Position numbers and translations under genes: made by a program. Under the pieces are notes generated by a model. It saw only the letters and a program-made list of their open reading frames with translations. It searched no databases and was not told where the DNA came from. Shown here piece by piece: positions 46,510 to 58,482 of a stretch of 64,000 nucleotides of DNA. The DNA comes from Dryococelus australis (Eukaryota > Arthropoda > Insecta > Phasmatodea > Phasmatidae). Within the stretch, counting starts at the first letter, position 1; each line of letters begins with the position of its first letter. The DNA lies in the NCBI GenBank assembly GCA_029891345.1, contig CM057000.1, positions 122,807,838 through 122,871,837 on the forward strand. Reading direction: 5' to 3'.

Positions 46510-47253
46510 ATACAATAGGATCTGAATACATTACTAACTGTAAAGCATATAAAAGTGATACAAAAAAGAGCACATGACGTTCATTAAATATGACAAGAAA
46601 TATATATATATATATATATTGCAATCTCCTAATTTTATTTTCAAAAGCTGTACCAAACTACAAAAAAAATCGCCAAAATGGGCGCTTCATAAAAATTCGT
46701 TAAATAGAATGCATTACATTTTATATAGAATTTTGATTTTGGTGTTTTTTATATTATAAATGGCAATTCAAATGCCTCCAAAATCAATACAAATGCCCAC
46801 AAATGAAATTTATAATAACCATAAAGCTAAGGTTCCTCTAGAAAAGTTACTTTTACGGCATTGCCCAAAATTTCATGCAACATTAGAAGAGCTTTCCCAG
46901 GGAAATTTTACATTTTTAAAACAGCAATAATTCTTACTTATCTTTGAGTTTTCTACAGCAAAGGTAAGGACACCATGCCCTGCCCAAAGCTATCCCAACC
47001 CTGGCCTGAAACCTCTGTTTATTCAGGAAGACAGCTCACCCGTCTCTCCCCCCCCCCCCCGGGGGGTTATATTTTCTGGAATGGTCTGGAAAATCAACGA
47101 ACGGAAGTTTCACTGTAGCCACTCAGAAATTGCAAATCTTTATTCAAAATGACTCTTGCCCAACACCGACATTCTCATTGATTGTGACATCACAGTCGTA
47201 TTCAATGTATACTAAAAAATTATTCGGAAATCTACCACACCAGTGTATACGCT
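46510..47253. other. No gene seen
   Basis: AT-rich, with a TA microsatellite at about 46602-46620 and a C/G homopolymer near 47050-47067. Confidence 0.4.
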
Positions 47254-47694
47254 TATAGGCTGTTCACGGTAAAATGAGCACTTTTGAAAGCCCTGCTTAA
47301 GATCTGCTTGTATACACGTTGTGTATTCCTCCTCCTTATGTGAAGTTAGCATTGGTATGGGCCTCGTCACTTTATCCACGCGTCGGTTAAATGAAACTGC
47401 GAAATTATTAAGAAAGTAAATACTTTACAAATCTGTTCATTTTTACATTTCCGTGTATTAAAAAACAGTAAGTTAAAGAAATAATTTGAAGCTATCAGAA
47501 ATAATTTCCTAACATTTTTTATTCGACGTTAAGATATGGAACTACTTCCCATCCATCGTCACCAACTTTACTGTTTGAATATAATTATGTGCGCCCATTA
47601 AAATATATGTTTGCGGGGGGGGGGGGGGGGGGGCAGTGTATTTTTTTTATAAGTTTCGTTTCTAAAGTGCTCACTTTATCATCGACAGCTTTTA
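47254..47694 (-). mobile_element. MITE family, ~420-bp form, copy e (inverted interior)
   Basis: Starts TATAGGCTGTTCACGGTAAA and ends GTGCTCACTTTATCATCGAC. The interior is the reverse complement of copies b and g (ACTTTATCCACGCGTCGGTT against AACGGATGAATAAAGT-type sequence). A run of about 18 G lies at about 47617. Confidence 0.8.
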
Positions 47695-47929
47695 GTAAGA
47701 AGGCGGAAATGGTAATTGTTTCCCCCTATACATTCATTGTAGCGTTCCTACATTCGCTCAGAAAACAGTCAGATGCATAGGGAAGTTCCCTACTTTGTAT
47801 AGTACGACGCTAAACATTCTTATATCTGCGGCTTGATTCGTGGCATTATTTCCATGCACTGTATAGGTTAAAAACTTCCATTACAGTTTAGGGCGTTTTA
47901 ACAGTGTAGGGGGTAGGAGGGGGTCATTC

Positions 47930-48044
47930 ACACCAAGCCGGCTCAGAAACGCTGCGGCCACAGTTGTATGCAAGACCTCCGCGCGGGTCGGTCGTCCTTG
48001 TGTTCATCTCCGTCGGGGCGCCGCGACGTTGAAACGTCCTCATG
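47930..48044 (+). promoter_or_regulatory. GC-rich candidate promoter/5' exon of the sugar transporter, ending in ATG|GTAAGG
   Basis: This patch is strikingly richer in GC and CpG than its surroundings. ATG at 48042-48044 is directly followed by a strong donor GTAAGG. That gives phase 0, the same phase as the acceptor before the first recognised transporter exon at 58595, so an initiator Met could be joined to LEDVNKRL. A TCAG at 47943 could be an initiator. An upstream ATG at 47968 would give the wrong phase. The link across 10.5 kb is inference; other exons or another gene are possible. Confidence 0.4.
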
Positions 48045-48349
48045 GTAAGGCGCTTCGTAGAAACCCGCCGGGCAGGCAGGCACACAGCATGTTTCAAAGT
48101 CGAACGATTGCGGCGACAGTCACAGCCAGGTCACCACAGTAGGTTCAGAGTGCGGTGAGAACGTCGTGTAGCGAGCGGCGTGTGGTTAGTTGTTGAAAGG
48201 TGGACTGCGTTACGCCCAACCGTCTGCTGGTTTACGCAGAAGTGTATTTGACGTCACGACACGTGTGTAATAGGTGCCTCGTCGCTCTCTCTCTCTCGAG
48301 AGTGGCCGCAGTACTCCCAGTTTGTCTCGGGCTCTGCTATGGTTACTGG

Positions 48350-48607
48350 GGCCGCCGCGGTGGCCGAGCGGTTAGCCTGCTCACCTCCCACCGAGGCGAT
48401 CCGGCTCCAATCCCCGGCCGGGCCACTCCGAATTTTCGCACGTGGGAATCGTGCAGTGCGATGCCGTTGGTCGGCGGGTTTTCTCGGGGATCTCCCGTTT
48501 CCCCCGCCCTTTCATTCCGGCGCTGCTCCACACTCACGTCAACCACCCTCATCGGCTCTCAAGACCTCGATGTTACGAGCCGTCCGAATTTCTTCACTCA
48601 CTCGCTC
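48350..48607 (+). mobile_element. tRNA-derived SINE, copy 4 (best preserved)
   Basis: Head GCCGCGGTGGCCGAGCGGTT then AGCCTGCTCACC, a B-box region CTCCAATCCCC, and a body ending CTCACTCGCTC. It is flanked by TGGTTACTGG (48340) and TGGTTAGTGG (48608), a likely 10-bp target-site duplication with one change. The head resembles a Leu/Ser-type tRNA. Confidence 0.9.
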
Positions 48608-48617
48608 TGGTTAGTGG

Positions 48618-50318
48618 TCCCTGCTGCGTGCGCCGAGTGTGTACCTACAGCACTGAGCAAGCCTCAGCTCACCTTGCAACACTTCACCACACTCCACAGG
48701 CATAGTGCCGTTGTACGTTACGTCGACGTTAAATCAACTTGGCTCCACACATATGCAAATGTTGATCCTACTCAGCATGGGAATCTTCTCTGTGCTTCTG
48801 GTTTGGCAACTGAAATTTTTCGCGCCCGGGAGTGCACTGATGTCACATGCATGCCGGATTTTCCCGCCTTGTACGTAAAGGGGACAGCTATTTAAAATTC
48901 TTATAAAATAAATATATTTGCCTAATATCTTCCGCTTGGTATTGTGTTAGAACTCAAATGAACTCTTTCCATTCGCACTAGGGTGAAAATGTAACGAAAC
49001 ATGTTCACATGTTTTCCATATTCCGTCGTATACTGGATTTTAGCAAAACGTTGTCTTACAAGATTAATTTATATAAATATCACAACTGAATCAAGAAAAA
49101 AAGAGAAATTAATACAAATATCTTCTATTGCAAAGGATGATATTACAAAATTCCTTTTGATAGCAGCTCTACATTATTTCGTTCTTAAATTCGTTACACT
49201 TATCCATTGAAGTAAGCCTGCTTATAAACACTCAGTGGCGAACATAGATTTATTTTTACTGTTTGCTCATGCAAATACCATTGGAGGGCGTGGATAATAG
49301 TTACGACATAAAGCGAATTCTTAAAAAATGGGCCGGTGCAAGTATATATCACAGTCGAGCTAAACACGAACTTTTACACACAAATAAAGAATTTCTCCAT
49401 TTGCCACCACCTTAAACGTTTCAGTGACAGTGCGTCCTATATATCTGGGACGTTGCACGTGAAGTGGCTGTAACGGTCTGCACTGTATACAGTAGAATGT
49501 ACCATCCAACGAGAAAGGCTCCGTGCATAACGAGAAACATCGTTCTCTGTCGAAACCATATCCCGCAGCCTCCCAAACCGCTGCTGCCAGTGAGATAAAG
49601 CACGGGCGGTTTTTTTTTCTTGTTGGTCGCAATGCGTGACAAAGCGTCGTATCGATGACAGTACAGTTCCGAACAAAAAATGCGTTGTTGTCGGTTGAGA
49701 GCGGCCTCTTTGGGACAGCGGCGCACTTTGCAACGGCAACTCTCCCTATGCCGAACTCTCCCACGAGAAATCACGTTTTATTCCCGAACCGAGCAGAACA
49801 AACCTTAAGCCTGCATGCCACGATGATTATTTCCCGTACGAACTCGGGCGAAAAGCTTCCACGAGACCTGCTCTACCCGAGCCTGCATGCGTTACTTTTT
49901 GGAACAAGCTGTCCAAAGACACTTGGTTCCGCACTAGAAAATACGAGTGCAATTTGTTGTGGTTTTACTTCTGCAATATGAGGTTCAGAAACAGTATTCA
50001 CTCGCGACTTAGGCATTAATCATTTTGTCGTTATTACTGGACGTTTCGTGTTAAATAAACACGAATGTTCACCACAATTTTCACACAGTGTGGTTTTAGA
50101 ATCGGTAAACATTTTTTGGTGATTTTTTCTAAATTTAGGCTACTCTTTATTTGTTTTACTCTTTCTTAAAATAAAATAAACAAAATGGCTTTACCAACCT
50201 CTCTCTGATTGGCTAAACTTCTTTACCTTATAGGAAACCTTCCATTGAAAATTGCACACGACCAATTACTACGAAAATGTCCGTGAAAACGGCCAGCAGA
50301 TGGCCAAATCTTCCATAA
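48618..50318. other. No supported gene; GC-richer segment 49.4-49.9 kb
   Basis: Overlapping frames occur on both strands in 49360-49980, none with a recognisable domain. This may be part of an old transposon or a regulatory stretch of the transporter's first intron. Confidence 0.35.
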
Positions 50319-50440
50319 GCAAACTTGCATGGAATCTTCCTCAGAACCATCCATACAAGCGGCCACGCAAATTTGCATGGAATCTTCCATACAACCATCC
50401 ATACAAGCGGCCGTGCAAATTTGCACGGAACCTTCCGAGA
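50319..50440 (+). repeat. 48-bp tandem repeat, two full and one partial unit
   Basis: Units 50319-50366 and 50367-50414 share GCAAAYTTGCATGGAATCTT, then CCATCCATACAAGCGGCC. A third begins at 50415 and decays. Because the period is divisible by three, frames through it stay open. Confidence 0.85.
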
Positions 50441-51344
50441 AATTTTCTATCTTGGCATCAGGCTTAACACATGCGAATGGGAACATGTGGGAAATCACAA
50501 CGAAAGAAAAATCTCTTCCAGATACTTCGTGCAGAATGCTTTTTTCACATCATATTTAAGAAATATCTTGCAGATATTACATGTAGAAGGCTCTTTCACG
50601 CCATGTGAAAGTGTATGGTTTAATTCATGAGGCAGTGTGGCTATGCCTTATTGCGACTGTGGTCTTTATCACAGCTCTTTCATTTAATGCCTTGCACCGC
50701 ATGACGAGCCTACTGTATCTAATAGCTCATTGTTCTCAACAGCAAAGTCTATTTGGATGAGCCATCAAGACTTAATAGCTTGATAACTCATGTAGTCAGA
50801 TCTCCATTGTTTGACACAAGGCAGAGAGTAAACTGATAAGAAAATGCAAATTAGTTTAAACTTCATAAATGTCATAATTATTTTTGATGACACAGATTAA
50901 ACTTGACACCTTTATTTGCATGCCGAACTTTAAGAGCGTAAGAAAAACAGGCGTGGCGAACAATATGGCGTGGAAAAGACGATGAGAGGAACTTTTCTGA
51001 ACACGATAATGAGTGTGTCAAATAAGAATCTTGTGGCATTAATGATGAGCGTAAAGCACGAAGTAAATAATAACTTTGTATTTAATTGGTGAGAAAAGTG
51101 GATTAATGAAATAGAGGGGAAAGAAAAGATATTGCTAAAAGTAGTGGAATGCATCGAGGCATATGCCAGACATGAAGTCTGTAGCATGAGTGATTAGGTA
51201 AGGCTTGATGCTGCATATGTTATGTGTGGATGAGGAAAGTGTGGCAAAAATTGGCGGGAAGAAATCACGTGAAAATTAATTGCTCAAATGATGAAAGGCG
51301 TATGAAAAATACGAAGGCTAGAGCATTAAATGTCAGGGAACGGC
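50441..51344. other. No gene seen
   Basis: Unassigned; purine-rich on the plus strand between 50940 and 51340. Confidence 0.4.
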
Positions 51345-51920
51345 ATAGTCCAGTCAATGAATGCTCGAAAGAGGGGTGTAGACAGAAATGTCGGGACGGC
51401 AAGAATTGACTTCAGGACTTTGTTTGGACTAGTTAGGAGGTAAATATACTAGAAGTCCTGGAACCAAGGAACGGTGCAAAATGGAAGGGGGGGGGGAAGG
51501 TCCGGTTTTTTTTTTTTTTTTCCCCGCTTATACCTCGAAAACGGTCGGCCGTAGCGTCAAAAGCATACACAAAATTGAAGAGCATTAAATTTCATACAAG
51601 ACTCTACGCATTTTTTTCGTACCTGTTTTAGTTTAGGAGATATATGGTCGTGAATATCACAAATTTACAAAAATGTTTTCCTCGCGTTTTTTCATAAACT
51701 TTTCATTTTATCTTCTTTGCCGTTCATTTGAGAAGAAAGGTTTTCAGAAAACAAGTGGTAGAGAACTAAATTTCTTATAAAATGAGTACATTATACAATA
51801 TTTTATCTTCAATTGACCAAAAGTTAGAGCTATTTGAAAATTTTGTGCAAATTCCGAGATATATGACACAACACCGTGCATTGCAATTTCTCGTTATAAA
51901 ATGGTTATCCCATTGAAAAA
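51345..51920 (+). repeat. Left TIR of the 3.9-kb element
   Basis: Pairs with 54691-55233. Contains G-run/T-run AAGGTCCGG sequence, then AT-rich sequence ending near ATGGTTATCCCATTGAAAA. Confidence 0.85.
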
Positions 51921-52238
51921 ATACTGTACATCGTGTATTTAGACATGTAAATATAATAGACATGTGTTTTTACATTGGTACGTCACCACGGGCCGAGGGG
52001 AAGGGGGGCACCAATAAATCCTGAAAGATATAATTATCTTTGTAGATATGTTTTTGTCACGAGCTTATCTTGGTCGGTCCTGGCCTTGGAGGCGCACTAA
52101 AGGAGACCCGTTAGTCACCCGTCAGAGTAACAAAAAAAAAAAAAAAAAAAAAAAGGCAGGCAGGGATCTCCCCACCACCACCAGTCTACATTACTAGAAT
52201 CACTGAAAAAAAAAAAAAAAAACCCATATCTGATATCG

Positions 52239-54447
52239 TTGGCCAGCAAATTTGGAGAAGAAGTGGGAAAGCTCGATGAAAATGTACCAACAGCGAGGTT
52301 GTGGATTCAATATTTCAAGATAGTAAATTTGATGAAAGAGTTCATTAATGCTGAACAGTCAGGTGATTGGTCTGCCCATATTGATTGTATAAATAGAATG
52401 ATACCCTGTTTTCATGCACCAGGCCACTTCCCACATGCAAGATCTAGCCATATGTATGTGCAGGACATACTGGATCTTTCATCCATAATGACTGCAGACG
52501 ATCACAAATTTACCAAATGTGGTTACTTCGCAGTGCGATTATCAGATCGCTATTGGTCGGGAGTGTGTTCAGACATGGCCACTGAGACCAAGCTAATGCG
52601 ATCCTTCAAAACCAATACTGACCTGACACATGGACGTGGCATCTCGGATAGTGTGGTCAGCAAGTGGATTGCGGAGATGAGTGCGACCCATGACATTTGT
52701 GCCTCACTGGAAGAGTTCTGTGGCATTCTATTCTCCTCATCTGAGCATCATGTCAAATTTAGCATGACTCGCATTACTAGAAATACCACCGACATTGGTA
52801 AATTAGCAGCGTGGTTCGACAATCATCCCCCCTTCCCCATAGTGAGTGAAATAATGTCGATAGCTACAGGCGTTGTGGGAGACTGTACAATCATAAACTA
52901 CTATGAAGCTGTCACAGTTGGAAAGCAGGTGATTGGGAAAATAGAAGGTATCCCATTTTCGGGTATTACGCTGTCATAAAACTATCGGGCTCTACCTCTG
53001 TCATCTGTCACCTCACCAATCAAAGATCCAAGACGACACAGTTGCGATAGACCCTTTACTTATTTTCCAAAGAATCTCTATCAGTAAAAAACTGACGATG
53101 ACTTGAGGATGTATTTGGAATATGAGTTGGCGCCATAGCCATTAGCCTTATTCAATATAAGTGTAATGAGATATATAAATAAATCAAGCATGTGCACCCT
53201 TTTTCATACTAACAAAAAGGATTGTAACCCATCAAACTTTGACATTGTAGTTAATGGGGGATTTCTTATGCATAAAGTGATCTGGCCAAGAGGATGCACA
53301 GTGTCCACTATTTACGAGGCCTACATCAAGTACGTCATGAGCCATTATCCTGGGAGGAGCTGCTATATTGAATTTTATGGATACATCAACACACCCAACA
53401 GCACAAAGGCAGCTGAACAGGAGCAATTGTATCGGCTGAACAAGTTATCAGATATAAACTTAATCTGAATACTGAAATCAATGTCAAGCAAGACCACTTT
53501 CTTTCCAATGAGCACAATAGAAGCAGGCTGATCACAACTCAACTACAATGGGACTGAGAGTCGACAAGCTCCAGGTGATTTTGACTTGTTGATTGTTACG
53601 AGAGCCATCGACAAATCGAACCCATTGGACGAATCCACCGTTGCTGTCATTGAAGGAGATGTTGATCTGACAGTTTTCCTAATGGTAAAGACTCCACCTG
53701 ATAGAGACATCTTGTTAGTAAAACCTGGCCGGGGAAAAATTAAGACCAATGAATACTCCGCAAATGAGATAGAACTGGGGTTAAAATTCATTCTGTTCCT
53801 ACACGCATTCACAGGCTGTGATACAACCTCAGCAGCATTCAGGAAGAATAAAGTTGGTTTTATTAAAGTGTATCAAAAGAACTATGACATTCATAAAGTC
53901 GCTTAAATTTCCAAAATCCACCTCCTCAACACACACTCAGGTTGAGGAAGAGAAAGAAAAAATGTATCTTGAGATGGTATTGTGCGACCGCTAAGGAGAC
54001 ATCCCTGAACCTCTACGCTCTGCCGCCATCAAGCGTTTGTGAAGTCAGTAGCAAACATAAAACCTGACATCTCATCTCTTCCACCGATTGAGGGGGCAGC
54101 TAAGCAACACTCCTACAGAACCTACCACCAGGTCCAGCAGTGGTTAGGAAACGAGCTGTCCCCTGAACTGTGGGCGGGCACGCACGCCAGGCAACCATCT
54201 CGCTCCTGTGCATACGGAATACCCCGTCGCACCAGATGAAATTTTTGAAATTATTTTCTCCCGGTGAAGGAAAGCATCCCTGAAATGCTCCCCCGTTTGT
54301 CACAACTGTCACGGGAACTGTCTGAACTGCAAACTAGAAAACGAGGATGACGATGATGAAGAACTTGAATTCCCTTCCGCACTCGTTGAAGAGCTGGACG
54401 TCAATATGGAAGTAAACATAGCCTCAACCTGGATCCTCCCGCCCTAA
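52239..54447 (+). pseudogene. Transposon-encoded protein with GDxD/HAFTGCDT nuclease-like motifs and Cys-rich tail, broken
   Basis: The first part (52239-52979) shows FHAPGHFPHARSSHMYVQDI, RYWSGVCSDMATETKLMRSF, LTHGRGISDSVVSKW and SSEHHVKFSMTRI. After a gap, VIWPRGCTVSTIYEAYIKYV and CYIEFYGYINTPNSTK (53.28-53.4 kb) and, in other frames, DHFLSNEHN, DFDLLIVTRAI, VIEGDVDLTVFLMVK and LFLHAFTGCDTTSA (to 53.9 kb). The end has SLPPIEGAAKQHSYRTYHQV, VQQWLGNELSP, SLKCSPVCHNCHGNC and an acidic tail stopping at 54447. Spaced aspartates plus GCDT followed by a Gly/Lys-containing turn resemble PIN/FEN1-XPG nucleases. I know this arrangement as a widespread uncharacterised transposon family in invertebrates. 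Frame breaks lie near 52980, 53470, 53560, 53906, 54020 and 54240. The N-terminus is probably lost before the A-rich tracts at 52134-52222. Confidence 0.7.
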
Positions 54448-54690
54448 AAGAAGCAAATTGCTTTAATTTCCTTATTATTATTATTACTACTAAATATGTA
54501 TTATTATTAATCATTTTCCTATTAACTTCATCATTATTACCTTTATTAATTATGATTCACTTTTTATGCACTTCATACATTTTTTTGTATTCGACTTTTT
54601 ATTACATTCAATTTCAGTGACTGGTTGATTATATTATATAAATTCCTTTTCCCCAGGTATTACGGTGTACGTACACCATATATAGAATTT

Positions 54691-55233
54691 ATTTTCAATG
54701 GAATAACCATTATATAACTATAAATTGCAATACACGGTTTTGTGTCATATATCTTGGAATTTGCACAAAATTTTCAAATTGCTCTAACTTTTGTTCAGTT
54801 GAAGATAAAATATTGTATAATATACTCACTTTATAGGAATTTAATTCTCTACAACTTGTTTTCTGAGAACCTTTTTTCTCAAATGAACAGCAAAGAAGAT
54901 AAAAGGGAACGATTATGAAAAAACGTATAGAAAACATTTTTTTTTGTGATATTCACGAGCGTATATTTTCTAAACGAAAACAGATACGAAAAAAAATTAA
55001 TGGAAATGTTCTTGTTCGGAATTTAATGCTCAGTACTGACTGTTTTCGATATATAAGTGAATAACAAAAAAACGGGACTTTCTTCGTACCCCCCCCCCCT
55101 TTTTTTTTTTGCTCCAATCCTAGGTTCCAGGACTTTTAGTATGTTTACCTCCTAACTAGTCCAAACAAAGTCCTGAAGTCAATTCTTACCGTCCCAACAT
55201 TTCTGTCTACAACCCCTACATTGACTGGACTAT
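54691..55233 (-). repeat. Right TIR of the 3.9-kb element
   Basis: Inverted partner of 51345-51920; see CAAAGTCCTGAAGTC near 55168 and GACTGGACTAT at the tip. Confidence 0.85.
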
Positions 55234-56068
55234 CAGGCGATAAAGCATAATGTATACGTTTGTGGGGAATCAAAGTGTAGGGGAATGTATACGAAAAAAA
55301 AAAACTTCAGTAAAGGAAGCAGTATGACAAAGAATCTGAGCGTGTATGTTGTAGGAATATGCAAAACGGGACGTGCTGTAAGACGAACAGATATCCATAT
55401 ATTGACGAAGAAAGAAAGTAGGAAACATTATCCAAATTGCTTAAAACAATAATTAGGTTATTTTCCGGCGATTTGTACCCTGCGCAAAGCTCAGCTAGCT
55501 CTACTTATGTGGAAATGACGTTAAATAAAAAAACTTTACACTGATGTCACCTCTTGGCAGTTTCTCTCCCAGTTGTATATGGGAAGCTTAAGTAAATAGT
55601 TCGGGATATTGTATCAATTTTTTATTTTAAGTTTCTGCCCTTAGAGAAAGGTTTTAGATTTCAAAAATAAAATTACGTACTTGATAAATTAACGTAGCCC
55701 GGGTGCACAAAGTTCAGCTAGTTTTGTGATGAAATCGTTGGTTTTGAAATGTAATTTTGGAATAATCCCTTCTCCAAATTGCATATTTTTCCAAGATAAA
55801 TGCTGACTGAAACACGTGAAGGAACTTTGGCGGATAATTAATGAATATTTGCATCTATAGGGCCTAATAATGATCATTTGCGCACCAAGAGGCAACCATT
55901 TCTTTCAAACGAAACGTTATTAGTGTGATTGCGCAGACTTAAGTAAGAACTGTTTACAATATCACTGAGTCAAGATAATATCACAGAGTAATTAGGAATA
56001 CAGAGTAGAAACCGCTGCTTGTTCCGCGAACCCCGACCGCACACGCCATTTAAGATTACGTCACTAGC
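55234..56068. other. No gene seen
   Basis: AT-rich; short frames without domains. Confidence 0.4.
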
Positions 56069-56307
56069 TATAGGCTATTCGTGGTAAAGTGAGCAATTTT
56101 GAAAGCCCACTCATTTGCAATAATAGTCACTAAATATATTTTATTTTAACCTGAGACGTTAACTCCCGAGTGCGGTGGAATATACACACTGCGTTTATTA
56201 CTTATGTAGAAATATTTATTTTAAAAGGTGGTTAAAGGATAAAATATGGCTGAAAGGATAAAGTAACTACGGCTTCGAAAGTGTTCACTTTACCGTGAAA
56301 GCATATA
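56069..56307 (+). mobile_element. MITE family, ~240-bp form, copy f
   Basis: TATAGGCTATTCGTGGTAAA at the left, GTTCACTTTACCGTGAAAGC at the right, and the same interior as the 46.27-kb copy (CATTTGCAATAATAGTCA). Flanked by AGCTA..TAGCT sequence. Confidence 0.88.
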
Positions 56308-56654
56308 GCTAGTGACGTCGGAACTCCGCCGTTAGCCAGTCGATGTCTGGTAAGCTGCTTTCCAGCCGGAAGCCAGACCAATCAGGAACATTCCGCAGCG
56401 TGCGGTAGCCAATCAGAGGCAATGCCAGTTTCCAGAGCCTATCGCAGCCAATCATCGAATGGGCACGTCCTCATCAAAAGCAACCGTCACGTCCCTGTGT
56501 ATACTTGTATACTCTGTGTATACTTGTATACTCTGTGACAATATCCCGCCAACCTGCGGCACCCGAGAAGGGAACTTTCGGTATCTTCGGACCGCCTCAT
56601 GCTTGATTACATTCGCCGAAATTTTGGGACATGGTAGACCCTATCAAACGAGTA
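56308..56654. other. Gene-free segment with a short duplication
   Basis: TGTGTATACTTGTATACTC occurs twice back to back at about 56496-56534 (a 19- to 20-bp tandem duplication). No gene. Confidence 0.5.
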
Positions 56655-57070
56655 GAGGCTGTTCACGATCAAGTGAGCACTTTAGAAATTTACCTTAAAA
56701 AAATGTCACTGCCCCTGCATGCATATATTTTAACGGGCGCTCTGTGCGAACCCAGTAAAGTTGGTACTGATGGATGGAAAGTAGTTCCATATCTTAACGT
56801 CGAATAAAAAGTGTTCGGTAACCATTTGTGATAACTTAAAAAATTTTATTTTGCTTACTGTTCTTTTTAATGCATCTAAGTGTAAAATTGATCAGATTTG
56901 TAACGTATTTGCTTTCTTAAAAATTTCACAGTTTCATCTGAACGACGGATGAATAAAGTGATGCGGCCCATGGCAATGTTAATTTCTCAAAAGGCGGAGG
57001 AATACACAACGTGTATACAAGTAGGTCTTAAGCGGATCTTTCAAAAGCGCTCATCTAACAGTGAACCGCC
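56655..57070 (+). mobile_element. MITE family, ~420-bp form, copy g
   Basis: GAGGCTGTTCACGATCAAGT at the left and a decayed inverted end AACAGTGAACCGCC at the right. The interior is shared with the 42.26-kb copy (CATATATTTTAACGGGCGC). Confidence 0.85.
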
Positions 57071-57519
57071 GATACCTTATATCATCCTGAGGGCAAATTT
57101 TTCCAAATATGCTGCAAATTATGTCGCTATGACCAAAAATAATTAGCAGGCTGTATACTGTATACTGGACGTCCGTTGATGGCTAGAGCTGAATACTAGG
57201 ACCACCGTACTCTTGTCTGCTCTGTACGTACACGTTGGAATAAGAATATACATAACAGTAACATGCTTAGGCCTATATATGTTTTTGAAGTGTTACTTAG
57301 CGACATGTGCATGTCAGTGGCAGTGTAATTAGGTGGATGGAAATGTTAACATCCACATGGTCGTGAGTGGCCATGCAATGGCAGTAAGTGTATAGATATT
57401 TGTGATAGATTACATCCACTTTCCCTCTGTCATCAGCTGAGATTACTTACGAGTGTTACTTTATATAATGAGTCACTGACTTAGGGTTGTTTTCGTAGAC
57501 TAAATATGAGGCACGAGTG
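57071..57519. other. No gene seen
   Basis: Unassigned sequence. Confidence 0.4.
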
Positions 57520-57895
57520 CTTTTTCGTCTTCTGCGCATGTACCCAACATTGACCTACCCCAAAGGAACACAACTGTCAAAATCACATGGTCAACAATGA
57601 TTAACGTGTTTGTTAAGATCTTAATTTTTTAATGACAAGCACTGTTATATTAATAAAATAATTTTACCAGTTTGACCTTAATCAAAAAGGATTTCGAATT
57701 GGTTAGAAGAATTATATTTTTTAAAAAATCTCAAAAGTACTTATCTACTAAACAGAGTTCTAACCTCAAACCCAATCCACGCCATTTTTGCTAGAAGTGT
57801 TGGCAGAAAAGCAGTTCAGTGTTGGGACACGGAGATTAGTTGCGCGCAGCCAGCGAGATCGGTCTACCTCATCTTTAGTCTATGGTTGTTTTGGC
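57520..57895 (+). repeat. Dispersed repeat, second copy, interrupted by ~185 bp
   Basis: GTCTTCTGCGCATGTACCCA and CACATGGTCAACA (57530-57600) match 45.04-45.12 kb. GTGTTGGCAGAAAAGCAGTT and GGGACACGGAGATTAGTTG (57797-57845) match 45.16-45.21 kb. The AT-rich segment between them is absent or much shorter in the 45-kb copy. Confidence 0.65.
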
Positions 57896-58019
57896 GTCAG
57901 GGTAGTTCCTGCTGAGACCGGTCACGTAGAGGACAGGCGTTCTCAGCAACAGAGGACGACCGAAAACGGCGGTGGTAAATTATAATATTGACCAAGATTG
58001 AAAAATAAACCATAGTACT

Positions 58020-58482
58020 ATATACAGGATGAGGTATTTGAAACAGGCCACCTTAATAAATCGCCCACTTGTAAAGATAGAAGAAAATGGTTCAGACAAA
58101 CGTTGTTTGGGGTGAAAGGGGCCATAATGGGACGTTAACAGTTTGGTGTTACGTTGAGAGGTGAAGTAGATATGGGGGTCAACTTCGGTTTTGTAAATGG
58201 GATTACATACTTTATTACACACCTCTGAACAGTTCTTCGCAAGACGAACGCAAACATGTGTCAAACGTACTAGAAAGGTGAACATTAAACCACATCGTCC
58301 CATTTAACATACCGAAGTTGACCCCCATATTTCCGTCACCCCCCGGTGTACAAAACACCTTCATTGACGTAACATTATGGCCCCTTCCACCCCAAACAAC
58401 GTTTGTCTGAAACATTTTCTTATATCGTTACAAGTGGCCGATATATTAGGGTAGCCTGCTTTAAATGCCTCGCCCGGTATAA
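58020..58482. mobile_element. Foldback element with ~170-bp arms
   Basis: The left arm (ATACAGGATGAGGTATTTGA, GACAAACGTTGTTTGGGGTG, GGCCATAATG) pairs with the right arm (CATTATGGCCCC, CACCCCAAACAACGTTTGTC, then GCCTCGCCCGGTAT). The loop is about 110 bp. No coding capacity. Confidence 0.88.

Larger units (their letters stand above)
51345..55233 (+). mobile_element. 3.9-kb DNA transposon with ~0.55-kb TIRs and a nuclease-like gene (possibly Academ-like)
   Basis: The ends are ATAGTCCAGTCAATG (51345) and its inverted copy CATTGACTGGACTAT (ending 55233). The inverted similarity extends to about 51920 on the left and 54691 on the right, with blocks such as GACTTCAGGACTTTG and AGATATATGACAC. The interior carries the decayed gene at 52239-54447. 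Target-site duplications were not obvious. The combination of long TIRs with a PIN/XPG-like nuclease domain recalls the Academ superfamily, but no transposase core was recognised. Confidence 0.8.

Noticed and set aside
48200..48895. 231-codon plus-strand open frame, among the longest in the window
   Set aside because: It runs through the tRNA-derived SINE (48350-48607); the same peptide pieces occur in other SINE copies, so it is not a gene.
49360..49981. Several overlapping 90-130 codon frames on both strands
   Set aside because: A GC-richer stretch keeps frames open on both strands; no domain or consistent splice pattern was seen.
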